From: an uncultured Deinococcales bacterium
GTDB lineage: Bacteria > Deinococcota > Deinococci > Deinococcales > Trueperaceae
DNA: 8,578 nucleotides
Reading direction: 5' to 3'
NCBI GenBank assembly: GCA_937934635.1
Contig: CALGZD010000025.1
Location: 1-8,578, forward strand
The notes under the pieces are model-generated. The model saw nothing but the letters and a program-made list of their open reading frames with translations, made no database searches and had not been told where the DNA came from. Shown here in pieces: positions 1 through 5,443 of this stretch (the stretch's first letter is position 1; each line of letters opens with the position of its first letter). Made by a program: the position numbers and the translations under genes.

Positions 1-9
1 AGCAAAAGA

Positions 10-38
10 AAAAGCCATCTGTTTTGTAGATGGCTTTT
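10..38 (-). terminator. Intrinsic terminator after the OppC-type permease gene
   Basis: A perfect 11-base inverted repeat (AAAAGCCATCT at 10-20 and AGATGGCTTTT at 28-38) encloses a 7-base loop. Read on the minus strand, the stem is followed by a T-rich run (positions 12 down to 4). It starts 25 bases beyond the permease stop codon, so it should end the transporter transcript. The plus-strand side also has four T residues, so some bidirectional activity is possible, but no plus-strand gene is visible to its left. Confidence 0.85.
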
Positions 39-63
39 GAATCTTTTCAATAAAGTCTTGAGG

Positions 64-1311
64 TTATTTTCTGCTGCGTGGATCAAGTGCATCGCGCAAG
101 CCATCACCAAAAAGGTTCCAAGTAATAACTGCAATGAATATGAAAAGACCTGGAATATATACCCACCAACGGTCAGTCAAACTTGTTACTCCTGCAAAAC
201 TTTGAGCTGTACTGAGCATAAGTCCCCAACTTGTTGCAGGTGACTGAATACCTAATCCGTAAAAGCTTAGTACTGATTCAGTTAGGATAAAACCTGGAAT
301 TGCAAGACTTGCAACAACGACGATATAGTTGAGTGTTTGAGGTAACAAATGTTTAAAGATAATTCGTGGTGTGGATGCACCTAGTGATTTAGCCGCAAGC
401 GTAAACTCCTGTTCTTTTAAGGAAAGTACTAACCCACGAATAGATCGTGCTATGCCACCCCAGCCTGTGAAACTTAGAGCAACAATGATGGCCATGAATA
501 CATAGGTCGGTGGCCAGTTTAGTGGATAGAAGATACTGGAGAGTAGTAGGAGTAAAAAGATACCTGGAATAGCGGAAAGTGCTTCTTCTATACGCATAAT
601 GATTTCATCCAAGAATCCACCAAAATAACCAGCAATGCCACCAAGAATCATACCAAGTAAAATAGACGTTAGGCTGGCTAAGATACCTATAGTCAAGCTG
701 ATACGTCCACCAAAGAGAATTTTACCGAAGATATCTGCGCCTACATCATCTGTACCCCATAGGTGTACACGTGCTTTATCTCCTGGACTATCTACACCAA
801 AAAGGTGCAAAGTACCTGGTGCTTTAAGACCCATGGAATTACCTAGAGGTTTACGGATAGCCACAGGAATTAAATTGATAGGAAATGGAACATAGCTTTC
901 GCGGAGACCTGTGCGGTTAACAAAAAAGTTGATTGGGTAAGCTGTATCTGTTTCTTCAGTCCATATTTTTTGATAAGCAGTTGGTGAGTCAGGATCAAGG
1001 TCCAGTGTGTTTTTCATTTCATAAATAAAAGGTCTTGTAAAGTTGCCATCAGCATCTCGCCAATGTACCTGTGATGGTGGTTGGAAGGTTGCTTTTGGAT
1101 TGATAGATGCTTCTGGATAGGGTGCAAAAAAATCTGCAAAGGCACAAAGGAAATATAAAATGCCTAAGATCCAGAGGGCGACTTGAGCCATTGGATGTTT
1201 GCGAAACTGCTGCCAAGCAATAGAAGCTGAACTCGTACCTTTTACTTCTTTTTCTAGATTTTTTGTTTCTACTTGAGATTGAGTTTTTTTACCTAGTGTT
1301 GAACTTGACAT
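64..1311 (-). CDS. ABC transporter permease, OppC/DppC type (peptide/nickel family)
   Basis: Inner-membrane channel subunit of a peptide-type (family 5) ABC importer, 415 residues. Visible parts in order: a charged N-terminal tail (1-35), an OppC N-terminal-type segment with the first membrane helix at about 43-63, a long polar stretch (about 64-182), the conserved HLWGTDDVGADIFGKILFGG entry motif at 183-202, further membrane helices, the EAA cytoplasmic loop that contacts the ATPase at about 302-325 (AAKSLGASTPRIIFKH), and the typical C-terminus GDGLRDALDPR (402-412). The usual OppC length is about 300, and the excess is the polar insert after helix 1, expected to be extracytoplasmic. ATG at 1311 follows the TGA of the upstream permease with one base between (TGATATG), so translation is probably coupled. 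No ATPase gene follows; a terminator does. The family is certain, but the substrate cannot be told from the sequence. Confidence 0.96.
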   Translation of the reverse strand: MSSSTLGKKTQSQVETKNLEKEVKGTSSASIAWQQFRKHPMAQVALWILGILYFLCAFADFFAPYPEASINPKATFQPPSQVHWRDADGNFTRPFIYEMKNTLDLDPDSPTAYQKIWTEETDTAYPINFFVNRTGLRESYVPFPINLIPVAIRKPLGNSMGLKAPGTLHLFGVDSPGDKARVHLWGTDDVGADIFGKILFGGRISLTIGILASLTSILLGMILGGIAGYFGGFLDEIIMRIEEALSAIPGIFLLLLLSSIFYPLNWPPTYVFMAIIVALSFTGWGGIARSIRGLVLSLKEQEFTLAAKSLGASTPRIIFKHLLPQTLNYIVVVASLAIPGFILTESVLSFYGLGIQSPATSWGLMLSTAQSFAGVTSLTDRWWVYIPGLFIFIAVITWNLFGDGLRDALDPRSRK

Positions 1312-1312
1312 A

Positions 1313-2293
1313 TCAATACCTAATCCTTGGATCTACAAATGCCAATGCAATATCTGCTAGCAAATTACCAATCATAATCAGAATAACGCCAAAGGTAATC
1401 ACTGCCATAACAACATAAACATCTTGAGCAAATGATGCTCTGATAAAGAGTGGTGTCAGCCCTGGCCAACCCATGACATACTCAACAGTACCTGCACCTA
1501 ATAGGACACCAGGAAGTATTCCACCAATTGTTGCAATAATAACAAGTATTGCATTTTTAAAGGCATGTTTGTAATTGACAACTTTTTCTGCTAATCCTTT
1601 TGCTTTTGCAGTACGGATATAATCTAGTCCAAGGACTTCTAGCATTTGCCCGCGCATAACACGAGTTAGACCTGCCAAGCTAGACAGGGTAACAACAGCA
1701 ATCGGTGCTATAAGATGCCAACCTATATCTAACAGTTGTTGCCAACGTGTCATATCAGCAAAAGTTTGACTTGTCATGCCACCTGTTGGTAACAAGAATG
1801 AACCTGTTGCTTGAAAGTATTGTACTAGTAGTGCAACAACAATAAGCGCAAAGAAGAAATTTGGTATCGCCAGTCCAATTAGACTAAATACGGTTAAAAG
1901 ACGGTCACCGATAGAGTATTTACGGACTGCTGAGTACACGCCTATTGGAATAGCAATTAAATAACTAATGATTGTAGCAGGCAGCAGAAGTATCATACTA
2001 TTTTCGATTCTTGGTATGACAAGGGTAGTTACATCACCTTTTGACATCATACTAGTGCCCCAGTGAAAATCGACAAATAGATTTTTTAACCAGACAAAGT
2101 AGCGTTGCCACCAAGGCAGATTAAGCCCTAAAAGCTCACGCATACGGTCTTCTTTGTTTTCATCAACTTGGTCAAAGGCAAATTGTGTTGCAAAGTCACC
2201 AGGTGCTAGTTCAATAATAATCCAAGTTATAAAGGTTGCCAATAAAAATGTGGGTATCAAATTGATTAATCTTCGTATTATATATGAGGTCAC
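1313..2293 (-). CDS. ABC transporter permease, OppB/DppB type
   Basis: Second channel subunit of the same importer, 326 residues, normal for OppB/DppB. The first membrane helix is at about 9-29, followed by LAPGDF (29-34), a family-typical stretch. A block of membrane helices runs from about 98 on. The EAA loop DYIRTAKAKGL is at 224-234, EYVMGWPGL at 271-279 and the hallmark C-terminus VDPRIRY at 320-326. The start is GTG at 2293: it is preceded by the ribosome-binding sequence AAGGA (2305-2301) with 7 bases between, and Y-I-I-R-R-L right after the start is the usual OppB beginning. It pairs with the OppC-type gene downstream to form the heterodimeric channel. Upstream, a terminator separates it from the binding-protein gene, so it depends on read-through or on its own promoter in the 2294-2440 gap. 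Confidence 0.96.
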   Translation of the reverse strand: MTSYIIRRLINLIPTFLLATFITWIIIELAPGDFATQFAFDQVDENKEDRMRELLGLNLPWWQRYFVWLKNLFVDFHWGTSMMSKGDVTTLVIPRIENSMILLLPATIISYLIAIPIGVYSAVRKYSIGDRLLTVFSLIGLAIPNFFFALIVVALLVQYFQATGSFLLPTGGMTSQTFADMTRWQQLLDIGWHLIAPIAVVTLSSLAGLTRVMRGQMLEVLGLDYIRTAKAKGLAEKVVNYKHAFKNAILVIIATIGGILPGVLLGAGTVEYVMGWPGLTPLFIRASFAQDVYVVMAVITFGVILIMIGNLLADIALAFVDPRIRY

Positions 2294-2440
2294 GACTTAT
2301 TCCTTCAATAGCTTAAAAAATAAAATGATTATCTAAATATAGGCGATGATAACGCAAAATGCTCTTACAGCTATCCCATAATCTTAAATACTAAGCATTA
2401 GCAAAATATATTTGTGTCAAATAAAGAATGAAAACCAAAT

Positions 2441-2473
2441 AAAGGGGAGGTTTTGTTTCAAAACCTCCCCTTT
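2441..2473 (-). terminator. Strong hairpin between binding-protein and permease genes
   Basis: A perfect 14-base inverted repeat (2441-2454 and 2460-2473, core GGGGAGG/CCTCCCC) with a 5-base loop lies 32 bases after the stop codon of the solute-binding protein. On the minus strand the stem runs into CCCCTTTATTTGG, a modest T-rich tract. It can act as a partial terminator, or as an mRNA-stabilising 3' hairpin that keeps the binding-protein message more abundant than that of the permeases. That arrangement is common in binding-protein operons. Confidence 0.85.
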
Positions 2474-2505
2474 TCAATATTAGTTAATGTTAATTACTTA
2501 AAGAA

Positions 2506-4314
2506 TTACTCAGCAAGCAAGCTAGATCTAGAGTTACCAGGACGATATGGAGATTCGATTGTTACAGAACCCATTACGTCTTCATCCCATACATTACCCA
2601 TATTATGATAAAAGTGGAAAGCAGGGCTAATGAGTGGTGTCATTGGTAGATACTCACGAGCATATTCCATTTGCTTCTTATATTTTGCGATACGTTCATT
2701 TAGATCAAGTTCTGCTTCGATGTCTTTATCTAAACGTTCCATGATAAGTTCCCATGGCTCTACATCTGTTGCACTCTTGTTCCATGAGTTTAAGTTAGCA
2801 CCGATGCGTAGACCATTTGAGAATGATGGATCATCAATATCGCCACCAGCTAAGCCCCAAATTTGTGCATCATAGTCAACAGAACGCTTGTTTTCAGCTG
2901 CTTCATAGTCAACATTTGTACCAACAATTGAGTTAACCCAAGTATCGAAGTCAACTTCACGAGCAGTTATGTCTACACCATATGGTGCAAGTGTTTGAGC
3001 AATAACCTGTGCAGATTGTGCACGACGCTCATTACCAGAGTTGCTTTGTAATGTGAATTCTACACGGCAACCTGTATCTGGATTAGTAAGAACACCATTG
3101 TCATCGAGTTCGCTATAGCCAAGTGCCATTAGCATTTCTTGACCTTTTTCAGGATTAAACTCGAAAGGTGCATTGTCAGAAACAAATGGTGCAACAGCTT
3201 CACTACGATAATCAACGGCACCAAAACCAAGACCACCAAGTGCAGCCTCTACAAGTGCTTCACGGTCAATCATGATTGCGATTGCTTGACGGAATTCTAC
3301 AGCTCTAAAAAGCTCACGCTTACATGCACTTTCAGAGTTGAAGTTATAAGTAACAAAATCAACAAGTTTACCAGGACCTAGGTTAGCAAGAAGCTCACCA
3401 CCGATTGAGTCACTGTTAATGGCTTCAGAAACACCACGTACCTGATCCAGTGTACCTGGATAGTAGAAACTTGTTTGACCAGTAACTGCTGCAGCAAGAA
3501 TTTGATTTTGATCTTCTACAATTGTTACCGTCCATGCATCTGGACCTGGAAGTGCTGAACCATCTGCAGCTTGTACAAATTCGCCATACATCGGGTTCTT
3601 TTTGAAAGAGATACGCTCACCAGGACGGTACTCAGTAATTAAATAAGGACCACCAGAAACGATTTCATTTACATCTGTGTCAATACCCCACATAGCTTTG
3701 ATACCTTCGGCACCTTCAGCTTCATAAACAGGCATAAAGATGTGTGCAGGAATAGTAGCAATATTTGTTCTAACAACTGCATTGATAACATCACCAGGGA
3801 TATTCACTTTATATGAATAAGTATCAATTTTTTCTAGTGTTATGGGTGTTTCCTGACCACCAACGTCAACATATGTAAGACTATAACTATTAGATTCCAC
3901 TTCTGGATCTGCAATAATTGTATGACCAGCAATAATGTCATCAACAGTCATCTCTACACCATCTGACCATTTCCAGCCTTCACGAACAGTAATGATAAAT
4001 TCGCGATTAGGAACAGTCTCTTCAATCGACTTTGCCCATGCTAGGTTATATTCACCATCTGCATTGGTATAAGCTCTTGTGCCGGACCAGTCACGAAATA
4101 CTACGCCTGGACCACCATAAAGACCACCAATAGCTGCACCTGAAGCACTGCTATTAATGATAGGGTTCAGTGTATCTAAATCACTGAACATATATTCATT
4201 AATTGAACCACCTGAAATTGCTGTAGGTGCATCAATTTCTGAACTAACAAAAGGTTGTGCAAAAGCCAAGCTGGCTACTGCAAGGGAAAATAATAATACT
4301 AAAACTTTACGCAT
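2506..4314 (-). CDS. Solute-binding protein of a peptide-type ABC importer (SBP family 5)
   Basis: Exported protein of 602 residues that binds the ligand (typically oligopeptides, sometimes other solutes) and delivers it to the permeases downstream. It begins with a Sec signal peptide: MRK, a hydrophobic core, and a likely cleavage after AFA (residue 19), leaving an N-terminal Q. No lipobox cysteine is present, so the mature form is free rather than lipid-anchored. The family signature REGWKWSDGVEMTVDDIIAG lies at 111-130. A later block with LFRAVEFRQAIAIMIDREAL is the usual second-lobe element. The length is somewhat above the common 500-550. The start is ATG at 4314 because it opens directly with the signal peptide and lies 11 bases after GGAGG; an in-frame TTG at 4332 overlaps that ribosome-binding sequence. 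The ligand cannot be inferred. Confidence 0.95.
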   Translation of the reverse strand: MRKVLVLLFSLAVASLAFAQPFVSSEIDAPTAISGGSINEYMFSDLDTLNPIINSSASGAAIGGLYGGPGVVFRDWSGTRAYTNADGEYNLAWAKSIEETVPNREFIITVREGWKWSDGVEMTVDDIIAGHTIIADPEVESNSYSLTYVDVGGQETPITLEKIDTYSYKVNIPGDVINAVVRTNIATIPAHIFMPVYEAEGAEGIKAMWGIDTDVNEIVSGGPYLITEYRPGERISFKKNPMYGEFVQAADGSALPGPDAWTVTIVEDQNQILAAAVTGQTSFYYPGTLDQVRGVSEAINSDSIGGELLANLGPGKLVDFVTYNFNSESACKRELFRAVEFRQAIAIMIDREALVEAALGGLGFGAVDYRSEAVAPFVSDNAPFEFNPEKGQEMLMALGYSELDDNGVLTNPDTGCRVEFTLQSNSGNERRAQSAQVIAQTLAPYGVDITAREVDFDTWVNSIVGTNVDYEAAENKRSVDYDAQIWGLAGGDIDDPSFSNGLRIGANLNSWNKSATDVEPWELIMERLDKDIEAELDLNERIAKYKKQMEYAREYLPMTPLISPAFHFYHNMGNVWDEDVMGSVTIESPYRPGNSRSSLLAE

Positions 4315-4325
4315 TATGTTTATTG

Positions 4326-4330
4326 CCTCC
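4326..4330 (-). promoter_or_regulatory. Ribosome-binding site deciding the binding-protein start
   Basis: GGAGG on the minus strand lies 11 bases before ATG 4314. It overlaps the only earlier in-frame candidate start (TTG at 4332), which therefore cannot be served by it. The spacing is slightly longer than ideal. Confidence 0.7.
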
Positions 4331-4353
4331 AATTCTAATTTTGATTTGACTAA

Positions 4354-4362
4354 ATCATATCA
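4354..4362 (-). promoter_or_regulatory. Extended -10 promoter of the binding-protein gene
   Basis: On the minus strand TG-A-TATGAT reads as an extended -10 element (TGnTATGAT, five of six bases of TATAAT). Transcription would begin near 4347, giving a leader of about 33 bases. No good -35 box sits at the right distance, which is tolerated by extended -10 promoters. A TTGACT at 4400-4395 is too far upstream to be its partner. A 16-base inverted repeat (TGATTT, 4 bases, AAATCA; 4342-4357) overlaps the downstream half of the -10 box and could be an operator. Confidence 0.45.
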
Positions 4363-4505
4363 CGTTATATCTTAACATTCTATACCTTAGACTCAGTCAA
4401 ATTTTTGATGAGAAAGTTAGGTATATGTATTCGATGGGGGATAAACTAAGATTCAAATCACACATACACATTAAACGCATATGCAGTATTTGACCTAGGT
4501 AACAA

Positions 4506-4514
4506 AAGGAATAT
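4506..4514. repeat. Left target-site duplication of the 181-base element
   Basis: AAGGAATAT directly abuts the left terminal inverted repeat and is repeated without a mismatch at 4696-4704, directly abutting the right one. A 9-base exact duplication is the expected footprint of a transposase making staggered cuts. Confidence 0.85.
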
Positions 4515-4566
4515 GGGTGCGTCCCGCTAAAGGTTGAAGGTATATCTAAAGAAATAATCTGATATT

Positions 4567-4587
4567 CAACTCTAGTAGGGACGCACC
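4567..4587. repeat. Internal extra copy of the element's right end
   Basis: CAACTCT, four bases, GGGACGCACC repeats the layout of the outer right end (4674-4694: CAACCTT, four bases, GGGACGCACC) in the same orientation, 107 bases to its left. The element thus carries one left end and two right ends, as if a shorter 73-base version had been extended by a duplication or nested insertion. Confidence 0.75.
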
Positions 4588-4590
4588 TTG

Positions 4591-4641
4591 GAAGTTTTTC
4601 AAAAAGAGAAGTTTTTCAAAAAGGGAAGTTTTTCAAAAAGC
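4591..4641. repeat. Three tandem 17-base repeats inside the MITE-like element
   Basis: Units at 4591-4607, 4608-4624 and 4625-4641 read GAAGTTTTTCAAAAAG plus one variable last base (A, G, C). They are otherwise identical. Just after the third, GAAAAAACTTC (4642-4652) is a near-perfect inverted copy of the unit's first ten bases, so the array can end in a hairpin. Confidence 0.9.
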
Positions 4642-4695
4642 GAAAAAACTTCTATTTGCGTTAACTCTCTTTCCAACCTTGGATGGGACGCACCC

Positions 4696-4704
4696 AAGGA
4701 ATAT
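4696..4704. repeat. Right target-site duplication of the 181-base element
   Basis: AAGGAATAT, identical to 4506-4514, immediately follows the right terminal inverted repeat. Confidence 0.85.
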
Positions 4705-4741
4705 TGTTATTTGTAAGACCACAACAATAAAAATGCCTAAC

Positions 4742-4774
4742 AAAAAAATACCTAAGGTATTCATCCTCAGGTAT
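4742..4774 (-). terminator. Intrinsic terminator of secG
   Basis: On the minus strand ATACCTGAGG (4774-4765), a 7-base loop and CCTTAGGTAT (4757-4748) form a 10-pair stem with one G-U pair, followed at once by seven T residues (4748-4742). It lies 34 bases after the secG stop codon, in the classic position and form of a factor-independent terminator. Confidence 0.88.
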
Positions 4775-4808
4775 CTAGTAAATTCTTGTTTTTAGTGTTG
4801 GTTTGTTT

Positions 4809-5054
4809 TTAGGCTCTTGGTAAAAGCGCTAATAATAGTGCAAGCACACCCCAAGTGATGCCTAACCAAATTGTTAGGTTATGGAGACCACTAGTAACAC
4901 CGCCACCGCCGCTGAAACTCTCTCCGCCACCACCGCCGCCACCTAAGGCGTCACCAAGACCACTTTGCTTTGGTTCTTGAAGCAAGATGATGCCTGATAG
5001 TAGTAAGGAAAGCAGTATAAAGAGGATTAAAACTAGCCAGTAAATAATAAACAT
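4809..5054 (-). CDS. secG: Protein translocase subunit SecG
   Basis: Small membrane subunit of the SecYEG export channel, 81 residues, normal size. Two membrane helices are visible (about 3-25 and 58-78) with the family's cytoplasmic loop between them: the conserved LLQEPKQSGLGDALGG (24-39) and a glycine-rich run with phenylalanine (38-52). SecG assists SecA-driven export, the route used by the signal-peptide proteins elsewhere in this window. ATG 5054 is preceded by GGAGA (5065-5061) with 6 bases between. The tRNA-Leu gene ends 52 bases upstream on the same strand with no terminator visible between, so the two are probably co-transcribed; an intrinsic terminator follows. The QEPKQ segment differs from the enterobacterial type and recalls Deinococcota/Thermus SecG, from memory only. 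Confidence 0.93.
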   Translation of the reverse strand: MFIIYWLVLILFILLSLLLSGIILLQEPKQSGLGDALGGGGGGGESFSGGGGVTSGLHNLTIWLGITWGVLALLLALLPRA

Positions 5055-5106
5055 ATAGATTCTCCGAAAAACATTGGGTATTTTAAAAAAATTTGTTCTT
5101 TAAAGT

Positions 5107-5193
5107 TGGTGCCGAGAAAGGGACTCGAACCCTCACAACCTCACGGTCGGTAGATTTTGAATCTACTGCGTCTACCAATTCCGCCATCTCGGC
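5107..5193 (-). tRNA. tRNA-Leu (anticodon CAA)
   Basis: An 87-base class II tRNA on the minus strand. The acceptor stem GCCGAGA/TCTCGGC is fully paired, with discriminator A (5110) and an encoded CCA (5109-5107). The anticodon stem GTAGA/TCTAC encloses the loop TTCAAAA, giving anticodon CAA at 5159-5157, which reads UUG leucine codons. A long variable arm (GACC, four bases, GGTT) is typical of leucine tRNAs, and the T arm carries TTCGAGT. All stems pair, with only one G-T pair in the T stem, so the gene looks functional. Confidence 0.97.
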
Positions 5194-5208
5194 AAGTAAG
5201 CAGAGGTC

Positions 5209-5238
5209 ATGTTAGCAAGGGACTTATGAATTGGTCAA
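5209..5238 (-). promoter_or_regulatory. Candidate promoter of the tRNA-Leu/secG unit
   Basis: On the minus strand TTGACC (5238-5233; five of six bases of TTGACA) is followed after 18 bases by TAACAT (5214-5209; four of six bases of TATAAT). Transcription would start near 5202, about 9 bases before the tRNA 5' end. The short GC-richer stretch after the -10 box (GACCTC) is the kind of discriminator seen at growth-rate-controlled stable-RNA promoters. That reading is inference. Confidence 0.5.
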
Positions 5239-5385
5239 TATACAATATGGAAGATGTTAGAAGATTTGTTATCTACTGCTCATATGGTGAATGTAACATT
5301 TAGTGTAACAAGCACTAATTTACAAGCGCTGAGGGGGTATTTTTCTCGGTAGTGCTTATGGTTAGCGCCTTATAGTTAGGGTGAG

Positions 5386-5409
5386 TGTGGGGCTCGAGCC
5401 CTACCCACA
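5386..5409 (+). other. Palindromic leader segment ahead of the sugar dehydrogenase gene
   Basis: A 12-base perfect palindrome GGGCTCGAGCCC (5390-5401) sits inside a second inverted repeat, TGTGGG (5386-5391) with CCCACA (5404-5409). A third pairing, TAGGG (5377-5381) with CCCTA (5399-5403), competes with both. It is GC-rich compared with the surrounding AT-rich DNA and lies 35-58 bases before the start codon. No T-run follows, so it is not a standard terminator. It may be an operator or a leader-RNA structure; neither is established. Confidence 0.4.
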
Positions 5410-5443
5410 TAATCTTCAACACCCAATTTTATCAATAAACATT

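Larger units (their letters stand above)
4515..4695. mobile_element. MITE-like non-autonomous transposable element with 9-base target duplication
   Basis: A 181-base element between secG and the binding-protein gene. Its ends are GGGTGCGTCCC (4515-4525) and GGGACGCACCC (4685-4695), a perfect 11-base inverted repeat. Four unlike bases and then a shared AAGGTTG follow, so 18 of 22 end bases agree. It is flanked by exact 9-base direct repeats. It has no open frame of note, so movement would need a transposase acting in trans. The left 73 bases form a folded unit of their own: GGTGCGTCCC and GTTGAA (4533-4538) pair with TTCAAC (4565-4570) and GGGACGCACC (4578-4587), with 7 unpaired bases on each side. 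The right part holds three 17-base tandem repeats. The parent family is unknown to me. A 9-base duplication fits several families (IS1, IS4-like, IS256-like, ISAs1-like) and is not diagnostic. Confidence 0.85.

Noticed and set aside
37..243. Small plus-strand open frame with several cysteines
   Set aside because: It overlaps the terminator and the 3' end of the permease gene; the cysteines are by-products of the opposite frame.
635..895. Open frame opposite the OppC-type permease
   Set aside because: It lies wholly within a well-supported gene on the other strand and has no ribosome-binding site or recognisable features. The same holds for 2630-2875 and 3139-3381 opposite the binding protein and 5636-5890 and 5935-6162 opposite the dehydrogenase.
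2328..2357. Minus-strand promoter for the permease pair (TTGCGT, 18 bases, GATAAT)
   Set aside because: The -35 box matches only three of six bases. The alternative perfect TTGACA at 2420-2415 has no -10 box at proper spacing. Both are too weak to list.
4315..4332. Possible TTG start of the binding-protein gene
   Set aside because: It overlaps the GGAGG ribosome-binding sequence and adds residues before the signal peptide.
4372..4400. TTGACT with TGTTAA at 17 bases as the binding-protein promoter
   Set aside because: The -10 box matches only three of six bases, and the extended -10 at 4354-4362 is better.
4591..4652. Short repeats as a CRISPR array
   Set aside because: The 17-base units are directly adjacent with no unique spacers.
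5371..5376. TATAGT as a -10 box for the dehydrogenase gene
   Set aside because: No -35-like sequence lies at 16-18 bases upstream.
5381..5409. tRNA T-arm remnant (CTCGAGCC context)
   Set aside because: No 5-pair T stem with a 7-base loop can be formed on either strand, and no acceptor stem is present.
5381..5443. Possible GTG start of the dehydrogenase gene 21 codons upstream
   Set aside because: It would put a polar, palindrome-encoded stretch before a textbook lipoprotein signal peptide.
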